From Candidatus Krumholzibacteriota bacterium (lineage in GTDB: Bacteria; Krumholzibacteriota; Krumholzibacteriia; LZORAL124-64-63), in contig JAJRZA010000014.1 of assembly GCA_024275485.1 (NCBI GenBank), positions 1 to 56,508 on the forward strand: a stretch of 56,508 bases of DNA, written 5' to 3'. The notes beneath the pieces were generated by a model. It was not told the origin of the DNA. It was given only the letters and a program-made list of their open reading frames with translations, and did not search any database. This document shows positions 9,892 to 18,171 of the stretch, piece by piece. The position numbers and the translations under genes are program-made. Every line of letters starts with the position of its first letter. The first letter of the stretch is position 1.

Positions 9892-10084
9892 TTACAGAAT
9901 TTTCTCGATCATGGCAAGGGTTTCATCAATTATTCAGTCCTGTTTCAATGGCCTGAATGCCATCATTTCCTTTCTCATCCAGGTATTCTTTTTTCAGATG
10001 GAAGTTAGAACTCTCTTTTCCAATTCCAAATAGAGTCTTGAGAAAACCAGAAGAACCAATCTCAATTGAGATCTTGACCAGGAA
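9892..10084 (-). pseudogene. Remnant of an unidentified gene (no start, one frameshift)
   Basis: The minus strand here reads like protein for about 50 codons without ATG, GTG or TTG: FLVKISIEIGSS, then TLFGIGKESSNFHLKKEYLD, EKGNDGIQAIETGLNN, and TGA at 9926-9928. One frame over, the reading continues as IDETLAMIEKIL and stops at TAA (9892-9894). Together these look like the C-terminus of a small protein broken by a single frameshift near 9926-9931. The 5' end is missing, as TAA at 10085-10087 closes the frame. A good minus-strand terminator lies 95 bases further on, as expected behind a former gene. I do not recognise the family. Confidence 0.4.
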
Positions 10085-10089
10085 TTAGC

Positions 10090-10109
10090 CTGAATGTACT
10101 TTCATTCAG
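10090..10109. promoter_or_regulatory. Inverted repeat, probable TetR operator
   Basis: CTGAATG and CATTCAG form perfect 7-bp arms around a 6-base spacer, ending 27 bases before the TetR start codon. The half-site TGAATG...CATTCA is common for TetR-family proteins (for example the fatty-acid regulator FadR of Bacillus), so autoregulation is likely. Confidence 0.65.
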
Positions 10110-10136
10110 TGATTGCTTTTTTATTCAGGAGGAAAA

Positions 10137-10739
10137 ATGGACAACCCCACACTCCCAACCAACAACGCCCGTCAAAGAAGTCAGGAAGCCACCAGGAACA
10201 GACTTCTGGAGAGCGCAGCCCAATTGTTTTCAGTTAATGGTAGTAAAAAAACAAGAACAATTGATATTGCGAGGGACGCCCAAGTTGCCGTGGGAACAGT
10301 GTATCTTCACTTCAAAGACAAGGATGCCCTACTCAAAGAGGTCTTAAAGGTGGCATTGGCCAGATTGAAACAGGAAATCGCCAAATATCCCCCAGAGAGC
10401 AGTTTACTGGTGGAGAACAAAATGACTGCCCTGGCATCATTTACGGAGCATTTCCCTCATTTGGCAGGCGTTTTGTTTGATGGTGGTAATTTGGCAACAA
10501 GTCCGGGCAAAGAAGCCTTTGATTTCCTGACGGCCTCCCAGGAACGTGGCCTGCTCGAAGGTGTGGCCCAGGGGTATTACAGAGGTGATCTGCATTCAGG
10601 CCTCGCAGCCAGGGCCATGGTTGGAAGTCTGGTACAGGTCTTGAGTTGGTGGGTGAAAAACCCAGAAGTGGTTACAAAACAAGAAGTCATCAACACCTTA
10701 ACCAGCTTGCGTTTGGAAGGTTTGGGACCAAGAACCTAA
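10137..10739 (+). CDS. TetR/AcrR-family transcriptional regulator
   Basis: Repressor-type protein of 200 residues. The N-terminal helix-turn-helix domain is clear: TRNRLLESAAQLFSVNG, then TIDIARDAQVAVGTVYLHFK and DKDALLKEVL, the standard TetR pattern. The C-terminal ligand domain (about 75-200) is divergent, as usual, and its effector cannot be named. The start at 10137 follows CAGGAGGAAAA, a strong ribosome site. An inverted repeat just upstream (10090-10109) is a likely binding site. It converges with the lipid-kinase gene, ending 14 bases from that gene's stop. No efflux or fatty-acid gene sits next to it to reveal a target. Confidence 0.9.
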   Translation: MDNPTLPTNNARQRSQEATRNRLLESAAQLFSVNGSKKTRTIDIARDAQVAVGTVYLHFKDKDALLKEVLKVALARLKQEIAKYPPESSLLVENKMTALASFTEHFPHLAGVLFDGGNLATSPGKEAFDFLTASQERGLLEGVAQGYYRGDLHSGLAARAMVGSLVQVLSWWVKNPEVVTKQEVINTLTSLRLEGLGPRT

Positions 10740-10753
10740 AAATAAAAAGCAGA

Positions 10754-11677
10754 TCAAGAATCAACCTTGTAGCGTGCTCCAACAAACATAAGCACCCCTT
10801 CGGGTATAATTTTGGCTTCCAATGGAGTGACCCCGATGTTATCACCATCAATTTGAACATCCACGGGGGGGGCGGTTCTGACGGTGACATGGGAGGATTG
10901 GAAGTTCTGCAGGCAAGAAGTACCTCTGCTGCGCCAGGTCAACATGCGAAAAATCACTTTGATCAACCCCCACAGGGAGCGACTGCTGATCACAGTGACA
11001 TCAAACATTCCGTCATGGGCGCTGGTTTGCGGATTAACCTTCAAATTGATTTCCCCGATTTTACCTATATTGGCCAAAAGAATGGTATTGCCGGAGAATT
11101 GATGCACCGTGCCATCCTGCTCCTCAATGAAAATGTCCACTTCATCAAGGTTCAGGGCATTGCGAAATCCTGCCCAAAAATAGGTGAAAAAACCAAACAG
11201 GTTTTTTAGTTTGCGGGGAGAATCCTTGATAATCTTGGCAGGGTATCCGATGGCAGCCATGAGCAGGAAATGATGGTTCGAAGCAGGCGCGAAACCCACA
11301 TCAAAAGCCAGTACACGACTGTCCAAAATATTACTTTTAATCATGGCCGGGAAGAGGGGAAGTGCCAGCGCCAGGGCCACCACATTGGCAGTCCCAACCG
11401 GAACAATGGCCAGTGGAACTTTATTAATTGATCGGGCCTGTCCGGCCACCACTTCGCCGACGGTTCCATCGCCCCCGATAATTATGATCGCATCAAAACC
11501 GGATTCTGCGGCAGTAAGGCTCCAGCGTTCGGCATCACCGGGCCCGTTGGTCACCCTCACCGAGCAGACAATTTCCACCTTCTCAAGGGATTGTCGCAAC
11601 TGCTTACCCAACCGCAAACCGCGGGCCTGGCCGGAAACCGGGTTTACAATTAGAATAACACGCTCAAAATTGCTCAT
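10754..11677 (-). CDS. Diacylglycerol/lipid kinase family protein (YegS/DgkB-like)
   Basis: ATP-dependent lipid kinase of 307 residues, acting at the cytoplasmic face of the membrane. The catalytic DAGK domain shows VILIVNPVSGQARG, IIGGDGTVGEVV (nucleotide-binding GGDGT) and VPVGTANVVA. The C-terminal beta-sandwich domain includes NIGKIGEINLKVNP, AHDGMFDVTVI and DVQIDGDNIG, as in YegS. The substrate may be diacylglycerol, phosphatidylglycerol or another lipid, and sequence does not decide. The start at 11677 has GAGGGAC upstream. It follows an unknown gene on the same strand by 79 bases. Confidence 0.88.
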   Translation of the reverse strand: MSNFERVILIVNPVSGQARGLRLGKQLRQSLEKVEIVCSVRVTNGPGDAERWSLTAAESGFDAIIIIGGDGTVGEVVAGQARSINKVPLAIVPVGTANVVALALALPLFPAMIKSNILDSRVLAFDVGFAPASNHHFLLMAAIGYPAKIIKDSPRKLKNLFGFFTYFWAGFRNALNLDEVDIFIEEQDGTVHQFSGNTILLANIGKIGEINLKVNPQTSAHDGMFDVTVISSRSLWGLIKVIFRMLTWRSRGTSCLQNFQSSHVTVRTAPPVDVQIDGDNIGVTPLEAKIIPEGVLMFVGARYKVDS

Positions 11678-11756
11678 TGTCCCTCAATCCCGCCACTTTG
11701 CACGGAATAAATATTACCAAAAAACATACCGCCAACAATAGTTATTAATACTTTTT

Positions 11757-12221
11757 TCAAATCAGATCCCGATCATAAGTACCCAACCAGGACCGTACGC
11801 TGACTTTTTCTCCAGGTGCAACCTCAATGGATTCGATTTCGCTCTTTCGCAAATCCAGCTTCCACCCACCCAGCCATTCTCCGTTCTCGGAAGCAGTGGC
11901 AATGACAATTCTTTCATCCACGAAATCCATCAGGAATTTCATTGCTTCTTCATTGAAACTTTTCTCTCCGTGCTCTCCACTGGTACCGAAACGAGTATGA
12001 AAAGAGTCGCCAAAACCAATGGAGATTTCCCACTCGCTGGTTGTAATAAAAAGACCGTGCGAGGCCCCATCGGCGGGGCAGGGAATTTCAACCAGAAGGG
12101 CCTCTTTCTCAAAATCTTCATACGGGTCGAATCGTGCGTACTGAAGCCATTGCGGCCACCGCCGAAACAGCAGGTCTGCAAACAACCGAGAGTGGGCGTT
12201 GAGGCGTTCAAGGTCGATCAT
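11757..12221 (-). CDS. Unknown 154-residue protein
   Basis: Not recognised. The start at 12221 is preferred because GGGAG lies six bases upstream. A longer frame from 12422 would run through the terminator hairpin at 12361-12389 and has an unconvincing leader. The protein is acidic, soluble and has no signal peptide. A central ITTSEWEISIGFGDSFHTRFG segment, followed by AMKFLMDFVDERIVIATAS and WLGGWKLDL, recalls small immunity-like or DUF proteins that share a TVxFGxxHxHF-type core. That likeness is an impression, not an assignment. It precedes the lipid-kinase gene on the same strand. Confidence 0.6.
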   Translation of the reverse strand: MIDLERLNAHSRLFADLLFRRWPQWLQYARFDPYEDFEKEALLVEIPCPADGASHGLFITTSEWEISIGFGDSFHTRFGTSGEHGEKSFNEEAMKFLMDFVDERIVIATASENGEWLGGWKLDLRKSEIESIEVAPGEKVSVRSWLGTYDRDLI

Positions 12222-12356
12222 GTCTTGCTCCCAGCTATGGGCTGGTGGTATCAATTGCCCAAGCGTCATTACGTTATACAGCGGAAACCTTTTAGTCAAT
12301 GAAATGCAGCGAAGGGACTGGTACCGAATGAACCAGTTTAAGTTCCTGACCGCATG

Positions 12357-12389
12357 ACAAAATAGCCCCACCCTAAGGGCGAGGCTATT
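12357..12389 (-). terminator. Terminator of the exb/tonB operon
   Basis: On the minus strand AATAGCCTCGCCC pairs with GGGTGGGGCTATT over 13 positions (two wobbles) around TTA, followed by TTTTG. It lies about 100 bases after the stop of the OmpA-like gene, the last gene of the operon. Confidence 0.7.
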
Positions 12390-12485
12390 GAAACCAAAGT
12401 TTCCCAAACGGTCCGCGTTCAAAACCGCCCAGGAAAGCTTTGGTAATTCTCCGCAAATTCACAAGGTGGATATTTGTTGTAGTAA

Positions 12486-13484
12486 TTAGTCCACATGCTC
12501 AATCACCACGGCCACCGAGCCATCCAACTCGGCACGAAGGTCAGGACTAAGAATTGTTTCGGTTGCCACCTGCTCCAAAGGCAGAATCATGCTTTCAGCC
12601 AAGTAGGCCGCGACTTCAGCGGCGCGCTTTTCCGCCAGAATATTGGTTTCAGCGGTCACAATCACTCGCACGGGAGAATATGGATGGCGGCGGATCTCAT
12701 CAGCACTATGAGTCAGCCAGCGCCTGCCTGTGTCCGTCAAATCGCTCTCTTCCCGGACAAATAGCTGGCCGCCGGCCATTTCCAGAATCCGATCACCATC
12801 ACGCTGATAATCCAGGGCCGGGATCCGGAAACTTACACCGGGGTGATTGTAGGTATTGGTCCCTTTGTCCGTTAGACTGAAGACATAACTGTAGGGATAT
12901 CCCACACGCAACATCTCACCATTGTCCCCCAGGCCATTCCAAACCAGAACTTCAGGTGCGTTATCTTTGCCCGCATAGGTCTTGAAGGGACTTCCACGGT
13001 AATCAATCACGGCCAAACTCCAGCTTTTTATTTCATGGCCTTCGGGATCAGTCGGATAAAACTGGGCCACCGGGGTGCGAGCCATCTCCGGAAGCCACAG
13101 ATGTGGAGGTTGATCGCTGATCAAAGTTTCCAGATTGTTCAAGTGGGGCTGCAATCCACTGACGGGACTCACTGTCAGGGCAATTTCATCCATGTCGGTG
13201 AAAAACGAGTCGATGATGGCGGCGTTCAACTCAAGGCCAAAAGTCCCTTTTTCTATTTTTTGCCTCACTTCGTTGGTGGCTTCGACCACCATTTCGGGCA
13301 AAGCAGCACCGGATTCACCATCGGATGTCCACTCTGCACCATCGTCGGCCGTCGATTGGCTCCAGGCGGGGACCACGGGCAAAACCGCCCCCACCATCAG
13401 TACCAAAGCCAGCTCTGGCAGAAAAGCTGCATGCAGAGGATGTTTTGTCTCCTGGATCATTCTTGAGATTGACACTGCTTTCAT
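12486..13484 (-). CDS. Exported OmpA-like C-terminal domain protein of the TonB cluster
   Basis: Protein of 332 residues with an N-terminal export signal (hydrophobic ELALVLMVGAVLPVVPAW, cleavage near AWSQS). The middle region (about 70-220) has no clear family. It contains VWNGLGDNGEMLRVGYPYSY, a turn reminiscent of FlgD-like Ig folds, where WDGxxxxG and Y follow. The last about 100 residues resemble a divergent OmpA/peptidoglycan-binding domain (LTDTGRRWLTHSADEI, then RVIVTAETNILAEKRAAEVAAYL). The start at 13484 has AAAGGAAA upstream, 20 bases after the tonB-like stop. Position and domains suggest a cell-envelope partner of the ExbB/ExbD/TonB machine, perhaps a peptidoglycan anchor. Confidence 0.65.
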   Translation of the reverse strand: MKAVSISRMIQETKHPLHAAFLPELALVLMVGAVLPVVPAWSQSTADDGAEWTSDGESGAALPEMVVEATNEVRQKIEKGTFGLELNAAIIDSFFTDMDEIALTVSPVSGLQPHLNNLETLISDQPPHLWLPEMARTPVAQFYPTDPEGHEIKSWSLAVIDYRGSPFKTYAGKDNAPEVLVWNGLGDNGEMLRVGYPYSYVFSLTDKGTNTYNHPGVSFRIPALDYQRDGDRILEMAGGQLFVREESDLTDTGRRWLTHSADEIRRHPYSPVRVIVTAETNILAEKRAAEVAAYLAESMILPLEQVATETILSPDLRAELDGSVAVVIEHVD

Positions 13485-13504
13485 GGCGTCGTTTCCTTTG
13501 CTGA

Positions 13505-14887
13505 TCACTTCAACTTGAATATGATGGTGATGATGCCCCACTGTTCCACGGCCGCCTGGTCGGTACCTAGAGGTGCAAAACGGAATTTTTTGATGGCAGC
13601 GCGGGCCGCCTGGTTCAGATCTCGATGCACCGAGGTTTGCTCGAAGTACATGTTGTCTTTCACACGGCCGTCCGCCAACACTGTAAAATGGACCGCAACC
13701 ACACCCTCCCAGCCTTTTTTCCGCGCCTGGTCGGTGTAGATTGCAGGTGAACTGTGCAGAATTTTTCTGCCCTGGATTTGTCCCGTGATGGACATGTTCA
13801 CGCCTTTGGCAGCTAATTTGGCTTCGGCCACGGCCTGACGGGGCTTCGAATCACTGTTGGGCTGGGAAACCACATCACCCACGGCAGGTTCGGCAATACG
13901 TTGACGACCGCTCAAGGCACCGCCTCGTCCGCCATTTCCATTGCCATAGTCCAGAAGGGTTTTGCGGCCACTTTTCTTGCTACCGCCACCACTGGGCCCC
14001 GCCACATCAACAACCCCAGCTGATCCGGTATGGCTGCCACTGCCATCAGATGGAGTCAATGCCGACTGGGGAGCCACATAGGCACTGCGACCAGCGGACT
14101 TCAGGGAACCACCAGAGGAAACACCAGCACCTGCTTCAGCAACGGCTGGCCCGCGCCGGGAGGTATTGCCGGCAGCTGCCAATACATCATCACCGGTAGC
14201 AACGGTTCCGGTCCGACTTTTCAGCCCGCCGGCCTGGGGCGTGAAGGCCTCTTTACCCCTGGGAGATGATGCGGCAGGAACACTGGCATCAGCAGTTTGC
14301 AGTGTCTTGACTGGCTGGCCCAGTTTGTTTGCATCAATCACCCGACGGGACTTGGGCCGCGGGGCTTTGGTATCGAGTTGAGCAGCCTGAGCCAATGCCT
14401 TTGGCTGGGAAGTCGGTTGAACAATGGGTGCCGCAACTTCAACCTGGGCGGCAACCGGTTTCTTCACCGGAGCAACCGGTTTAGGAACCTTCATTCGAGA
14501 CTTGACGGGGGCCTGTTGCAGACGAGGTTTCGCTTGGGGCGCAGTCACCGGGACGGGCGTTTCAACAGACTTGGCTGCCAGGCTCAAAGGCTCCGAACTC
14601 GCAGCGTCCTTCGGTTTGAAGGCATTGTCGGTGTTGACGCCACGTCCGGGAGGCTCCGGTTTGGGAACTGGAGCAGTTTTCTGGCGGAGCTTAACCTTGG
14701 CCGCCACGTCTTCACCGTAGGTTGCTTCGATGTAGGCAATTTCAGTCAGCTCCCCACCCGCGTCCATCATGGCCGCCTGGTGCCCCAACATCAGGCCGAG
14801 CATCAGCAACAGCCCGGCGTGAATGGCAAAGCTGATCGCCATGCCCCCTCCGGTGCTGCGCGATCGGTCGATGTGTCGCATGATCAT
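13505..14887 (-). CDS. TonB-family energy transducer
   Basis: Protein of 460 residues with one N-terminal membrane helix (MAISFAIHAGLLLMLGLMLG). A very long low-complexity periplasmic spacer follows, rich in Pro, Lys, Ala, Gly and Ser (about residues 65-360). The C-terminal TonB-like domain shows YTDQARKKGWEGVVAVHFTV, LADGRVKD and LNQAARAAIKKFRFAPLG. The family couples the ion-driven ExbB/ExbD motor to outer-membrane or surface processes. The spacer is far longer than in transport TonB proteins and the domain resembles AgmX/gliding-type TonB proteins. Its start overlaps the exbD stop by four bases (ATGA). No TonB-dependent receptor lies in the window, so the driven process is unknown. Confidence 0.85.
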   Translation of the reverse strand: MIMRHIDRSRSTGGGMAISFAIHAGLLLMLGLMLGHQAAMMDAGGELTEIAYIEATYGEDVAAKVKLRQKTAPVPKPEPPGRGVNTDNAFKPKDAASSEPLSLAAKSVETPVPVTAPQAKPRLQQAPVKSRMKVPKPVAPVKKPVAAQVEVAAPIVQPTSQPKALAQAAQLDTKAPRPKSRRVIDANKLGQPVKTLQTADASVPAASSPRGKEAFTPQAGGLKSRTGTVATGDDVLAAAGNTSRRGPAVAEAGAGVSSGGSLKSAGRSAYVAPQSALTPSDGSGSHTGSAGVVDVAGPSGGGSKKSGRKTLLDYGNGNGGRGGALSGRQRIAEPAVGDVVSQPNSDSKPRQAVAEAKLAAKGVNMSITGQIQGRKILHSSPAIYTDQARKKGWEGVVAVHFTVLADGRVKDNMYFEQTSVHRDLNQAARAAIKKFRFAPLGTDQAAVEQWGIITIIFKLK

Positions 14888-15300
14888 TTGCCAGCCTCCT
14901 GGTCCTTCTTTTCTTTGGTGGCCAGTGCAATGCTGGGGGCATCAGCCGCTTCCACCTGGGCAATCAAGGCTTCCACTTCTCCATAAGGCAAATTGCGATC
15001 AGCCTTGACCACCGCCACGCAATGGGGCGCGGCTTCAAACAGGCTAGCCAAATACTGACTCAAATCCTCCAGTTGCAAATGGTCTTCGCCCACAATGATC
15101 TCGCGATCCAGGGTGAAATGGATTTCAACATTGTCCGTGTCATCCACTTCCGCGGCCCGGGCCATGGGCAATTCCACGTCCACGTCTTCACTGGCCAGGA
15201 AAGGGGAAATCATCATCAGTGTCAGAACCACCACCAGGGAAACGTTGATGATGGGCACCACCGTTGTTCGGCTCTCGGATTGGAATGTGCTCTTCTTCAC
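14884..15300 (-). CDS. ExbD/TolR-family protein with Asn in place of the ion-carrying Asp
   Basis: Small motor subunit of 138 residues: short cytoplasmic N-terminus, one membrane helix, periplasmic ExbD fold (about 50-130). ExbD/TolR proteins normally carry an Asp in the helix that binds the proton. Here the helix begins VVPIINVSLVVVLTLMMISP. Aligned on its two prolines with the paralogue's helix, TPLADVTTTLIVVFLITMP, the Asp (D23 there) is Asn19. The codon AAC is unambiguous. The protein is otherwise intact and translated in an operon (one base after the previous stop, four-base overlap with tonB). It probably forms a mixed dimer with the Asp-bearing paralogue. Confidence 0.85.
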   Translation of the reverse strand: MKKSTFQSESRTTVVPIINVSLVVVLTLMMISPFLASEDVDVELPMARAAEVDDTDNVEIHFTLDREIIVGEDHLQLEDLSQYLASLFEAAPHCVAVVKADRNLPYGEVEALIAQVEAADAPSIALATKEKKDQEAGK

Positions 15301-15301
15301 G

Positions 15302-15730
15302 TTATCTCCCGATTTCGTTCAGCATGGCCAGGGATTCGGCACCGCTGCCTTTGGCAATGTCCAGAATTTCCACTACTTGTCCCAAAAGGACGTCGTCATG
15401 AGGAACTATGACTACCGTTTTATCGTCCCGTTTGGCCAACTCGCGGGTCAGCTGGTCTTCCAGTTGAATTGCATCGACCTGGGTCCCGTTCAACGTAATT
15501 CCAGCCGGTGTAACGGCCACGGTCAAGAGGCCTTCCTCTTTCAATTCCGTGGGAATAACCACCGCAGTCTCACTGCCGGCCTCCGCCTGGTTAACCTGAA
15601 TGCCGTTCCACATCATCGCCGGCATGGTGATCAGGAAAACCACAATCAGGGTCGTCGTGACATCCGCCAGTGGGGTGATGTTGGCCTCATTTTGGCCTTC
15701 CAGTATGCTGCCCTTGTTTTTCAATGCCAT
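15302..15730 (-). CDS. ExbD/TolR-family biopolymer transport protein
   Basis: Motor subunit of 142 residues with the standard plan: N-terminal cytoplasmic tail, membrane helix NITPLADVTTTLIVVFLITM with the conserved Asp at position 23, then a periplasmic domain (about 60-140, ending EILDIAKGSGAESLAMLNE). It should sit with ExbB in the inner membrane and carry the ion that drives the TonB-like protein. The start at 15730 follows GAGGAAAAAC. It is 18 bases after exbB and one base before the Asp-less paralogue, so the subunits are made together. Confidence 0.92.
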   Translation of the reverse strand: MALKNKGSILEGQNEANITPLADVTTTLIVVFLITMPAMMWNGIQVNQAEAGSETAVVIPTELKEEGLLTVAVTPAGITLNGTQVDAIQLEDQLTRELAKRDDKTVVIVPHDDVLLGQVVEILDIAKGSGAESLAMLNEIGR

Positions 15731-15748
15731 TGTTTTTCCTCAATCCGA

Positions 15749-16495
15749 TCAGCTCAGGACCGGAGCCAGTGGTTCTTTCTGATTTTTGTTCCGGGGTTCG
15801 CCAGCAGGCATTCCACTGGGCACCGTGCCGGCCACATTGGTGGTGGCTGCCACGCCGGTGCTCTGACGAGCCCGTTTGTTGTACTGATGCCAGATGGTGA
15901 AGTAGGCTTCGCGTGCGTCTTCGAGCTGGGCCGTCCGGGTGCGGATCTGGCGCACGAAGAAGTTGAAACTGATGGTGGCGATGACAGCGACAACAATACC
16001 GGCAGCAGTTGTCATCAGGGCTTCGGAAACACCCATGGCCACCACGGCCCCACCACCTGAACCGGTGCGCGCGATGGCGGCAAAGGCCCGGATGATACCA
16101 ATCACGGTACCAAACAAACCCAGCAGCGGAGCGATGTTGCTCATGGTGCCCAACACGCCCAGATTGCGTTCCATTTCCACTGTCTCCAGATCAATGGCCG
16201 TATCAAGGCGTTGCTGCAATTCGTCACGGGACCGTCCCATGTGCATGATTCCCTGGGCCATCACCCGGGCCACGGGACTGTTGCTCTGCGAACAAAAATC
16301 CAGGGCGGTTCGGGGATTACCGGTCTTCATGCGGTTGCCCAGTTCATTCATGAACCGGCGGGTATCACTGCGCGAGCTGTGAAAGTAGTGAATGCGCTCA
16401 ACTGCAAAACCAACCGTGATGATGGAGCAAATCGCCAGCACCATCATGGTGGGAGATGCGATCAGAAACTCAATAATGGACATTTCGCCGAACAT
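15749..16495 (-). CDS. ExbB/TolQ/MotA-type proton channel protein
   Basis: Inner-membrane motor subunit of 248 residues. There are three membrane segments: about 8-28 (IASPTMMVLAICSIITVGFA), about 115-140 (IAPLLGLFGTVIGIIRAF, the family hallmark) and about 155-180 (VSEALMTTAAGIVVAVIATI, with the paired threonines lining the ion path). The cytoplasmic loop carries LETVEMERNLGVLGTMSN. The last about 45 residues are a Pro/Ala/Thr-rich tail longer than usual. It is the first gene of the exbB-exbD-exbD-tonB-ompA-like operon and probably sets its transcription, with a 202-base region upstream. Confidence 0.93.
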   Translation of the reverse strand: MFGEMSIIEFLIASPTMMVLAICSIITVGFAVERIHYFHSSRSDTRRFMNELGNRMKTGNPRTALDFCSQSNSPVARVMAQGIMHMGRSRDELQQRLDTAIDLETVEMERNLGVLGTMSNIAPLLGLFGTVIGIIRAFAAIARTGSGGGAVVAMGVSEALMTTAAGIVVAVIATISFNFFVRQIRTRTAQLEDAREAYFTIWHQYNKRARQSTGVAATTNVAGTVPSGMPAGEPRNKNQKEPLAPVLS

Positions 16496-16697
16496 GACGT
16501 CCCTCTCTGTTCGCGGTTTGTTGCCGCGGCATTTCCATTTGCTTGGTGCGTGGGCCCGCAGGTTGCAATGTGCGAGTCCCCCCGGCCTTATTCTGCCTCA
16601 AAGCCCGATTTGAAGCGGACTTGGAAACAATACGGAAGAATAGGCAAGGCTTGTGCCATGGATGCGAGAGGTTTTGTTCAGCAGTTTTAGCGGTGGC

Positions 16698-18041
16698 TCA
16701 GTGTCGGTTGGGCAACCAGCTGGCCGGGACCATCGGCTTGGGCTTTCGGCCATAGAGGAGGTCATCCATCTTCAAGGCAAAGTGGCGAAAGATGGCTGAA
16801 TTTTTGATTCCTCGACGCACCAGATTGTGCATCAGGGTGTTGGGATGGGAATAGGGACAAACTCGCACACACTGACCACAGTCGGTTCCGGTGGCACACC
16901 AGTAGGTGTAGCAGGATTCGGAATCCAGTCGCCACCTTTTGTTGCCCTCGGGACCTTCGCGACCACCTTTGGGAATCGCTCCCGGAGGACAAATCTCTGC
17001 GCATTTCTTGCAAATGGAACAAAAGTGCAGTACTGCGGGATCAAAACCCGCCTTGTCCGTATTGACAGGCAGGTCGGTGGTGATAACACCCAAACGCACC
17101 CGCGGCCCGAGTTCCGCAGTCATCAACAATCCCATGCGTCCGATTTCACCCAGCCCCGCATCCCTGGCCACCAGGGGACAAATTACTTTGTAGTTGGCAT
17201 CGATGTGTGCTTCGGAACCCCAGCCCAAGTTTCGAATAAAAACAGCCACCTGGGTGGCGATGGCTCCGGCCTGCATATACTGCTCCGCCGATTCCATCAT
17301 GGTTGGTCCCTGGGGGGCTGTGCCCATCTGGCGATGATCCATTTCCACGCTGAAAGCAATGGCAAAACGATGGGTGCGTTCGATGGACTGACCCCAGTTC
17401 TCACCCCGTCCCTTCACCGTATACATATGCTCGTCCTTCAAAACAGTGATACCACTGCTGACGGCTCCCAATTTTTTCAACCACCCTTTGATAAAAGCCG
17501 TGGCCACCTCCGGAGATACTTCCAGGGTGGTGGCTGCAGGTTCGCCCTCAATCAGACCAGACAATCCTTCCACTGCTTCAAACGAGGCAGCGGCAGCGGC
17601 AAAACTCAACGGTTCATATTTTCCGGCATCCGGAGATCCCAGTCCGGGCAAGCGGCGAAACTTGTCGTCACATTCGCGATGTTGGGGGTGGTCGCGGTAA
17701 TACCGGTCAAAGTAGTCGGTATCCGGTTTGAGGGCAGCCCGGGAGAACATGACGGTTCGTTCGTCAAAACGCTCTGCCGGAAAACAATTTTCAAAGCCTC
17801 CAGGACGACCGGTGGGTACAACCAAAAGCAAAACAACCATCAAGGTGGTCAGGCCGACCAGAATTGGAATCATTGGTGGCAGGGGCAACCAAGCCAATAG
17901 CCCAAAAAAAACCGGCGCCAGCACCGCACCCCAAACAGAACGCATCTTTGCCGTCTTTTCATTTTCCCGTCGCGATTCCAGATGAAGCCAGAGCATTCCC
18001 ACCAAGGACAAGGCCCCCATGCTCAGCAACAGATAGGTCAT
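16698..18041 (-). CDS. Transmembrane reductive-dehalogenase-like protein (tmRdhA-type)
   Basis: Iron-sulfur protein of 447 residues in the RdhA family (corrinoid-dependent reductive dehalogenases, related to QueG). There is no Tat signal. The N-terminus has two to three membrane helices (TYLLLSMGALSLVGMLWL; AVLAPVFFGLLAWLPL; ILVGLTTLMVVLLLVV). The core carries YKVICPLVARDAGLGEIGR and RVRLGVITTDLPV. The first cluster motif is FCSICKKCAEICP (about 338-350) and the second ends DCGQCVRVCP (about 387-396). Start 18041 follows GGGAAG; the longer frame from 18275 would overlap the divergent kinase gene. No rdhB anchor gene is adjacent, as expected for a self-anchored form. The substrate is unknown and a role in respiration is not shown. 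Confidence 0.8.
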   Translation of the reverse strand: MTYLLLSMGALSLVGMLWLHLESRRENEKTAKMRSVWGAVLAPVFFGLLAWLPLPPMIPILVGLTTLMVVLLLVVPTGRPGGFENCFPAERFDERTVMFSRAALKPDTDYFDRYYRDHPQHRECDDKFRRLPGLGSPDAGKYEPLSFAAAAASFEAVEGLSGLIEGEPAATTLEVSPEVATAFIKGWLKKLGAVSSGITVLKDEHMYTVKGRGENWGQSIERTHRFAIAFSVEMDHRQMGTAPQGPTMMESAEQYMQAGAIATQVAVFIRNLGWGSEAHIDANYKVICPLVARDAGLGEIGRMGLLMTAELGPRVRLGVITTDLPVNTDKAGFDPAVLHFCSICKKCAEICPPGAIPKGGREGPEGNKRWRLDSESCYTYWCATGTDCGQCVRVCPYSHPNTLMHNLVRRGIKNSAIFRHFALKMDDLLYGRKPKPMVPASWLPNRH

Positions 18042-18171
18042 AGGCTTCCCGTTCAGGTTAAAATCCAACAATGGAAGGATACAAAAATACAGAACTTTCA
18101 CGCTAAACCCAAATGATTTGACGCCGATAATAATACCACCAACGCCCTCATTTTCAACAGGTGGAAGATTT

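Noticed and set aside
12222-12422. N-terminal extension of the unknown protein to 12422
   Set aside because: It would include the operon terminator at 12361-12389. The start at 12221 has a good ribosome site.
13485-13541. A frame starting MGHHHHHIQ before the OmpA-like gene, resembling a His-tag
   Set aside because: It is the out-of-frame reading of the tonB-like C-terminus (codons for WGIITIIFKLK). The real start at 13484 has its own ribosome site.
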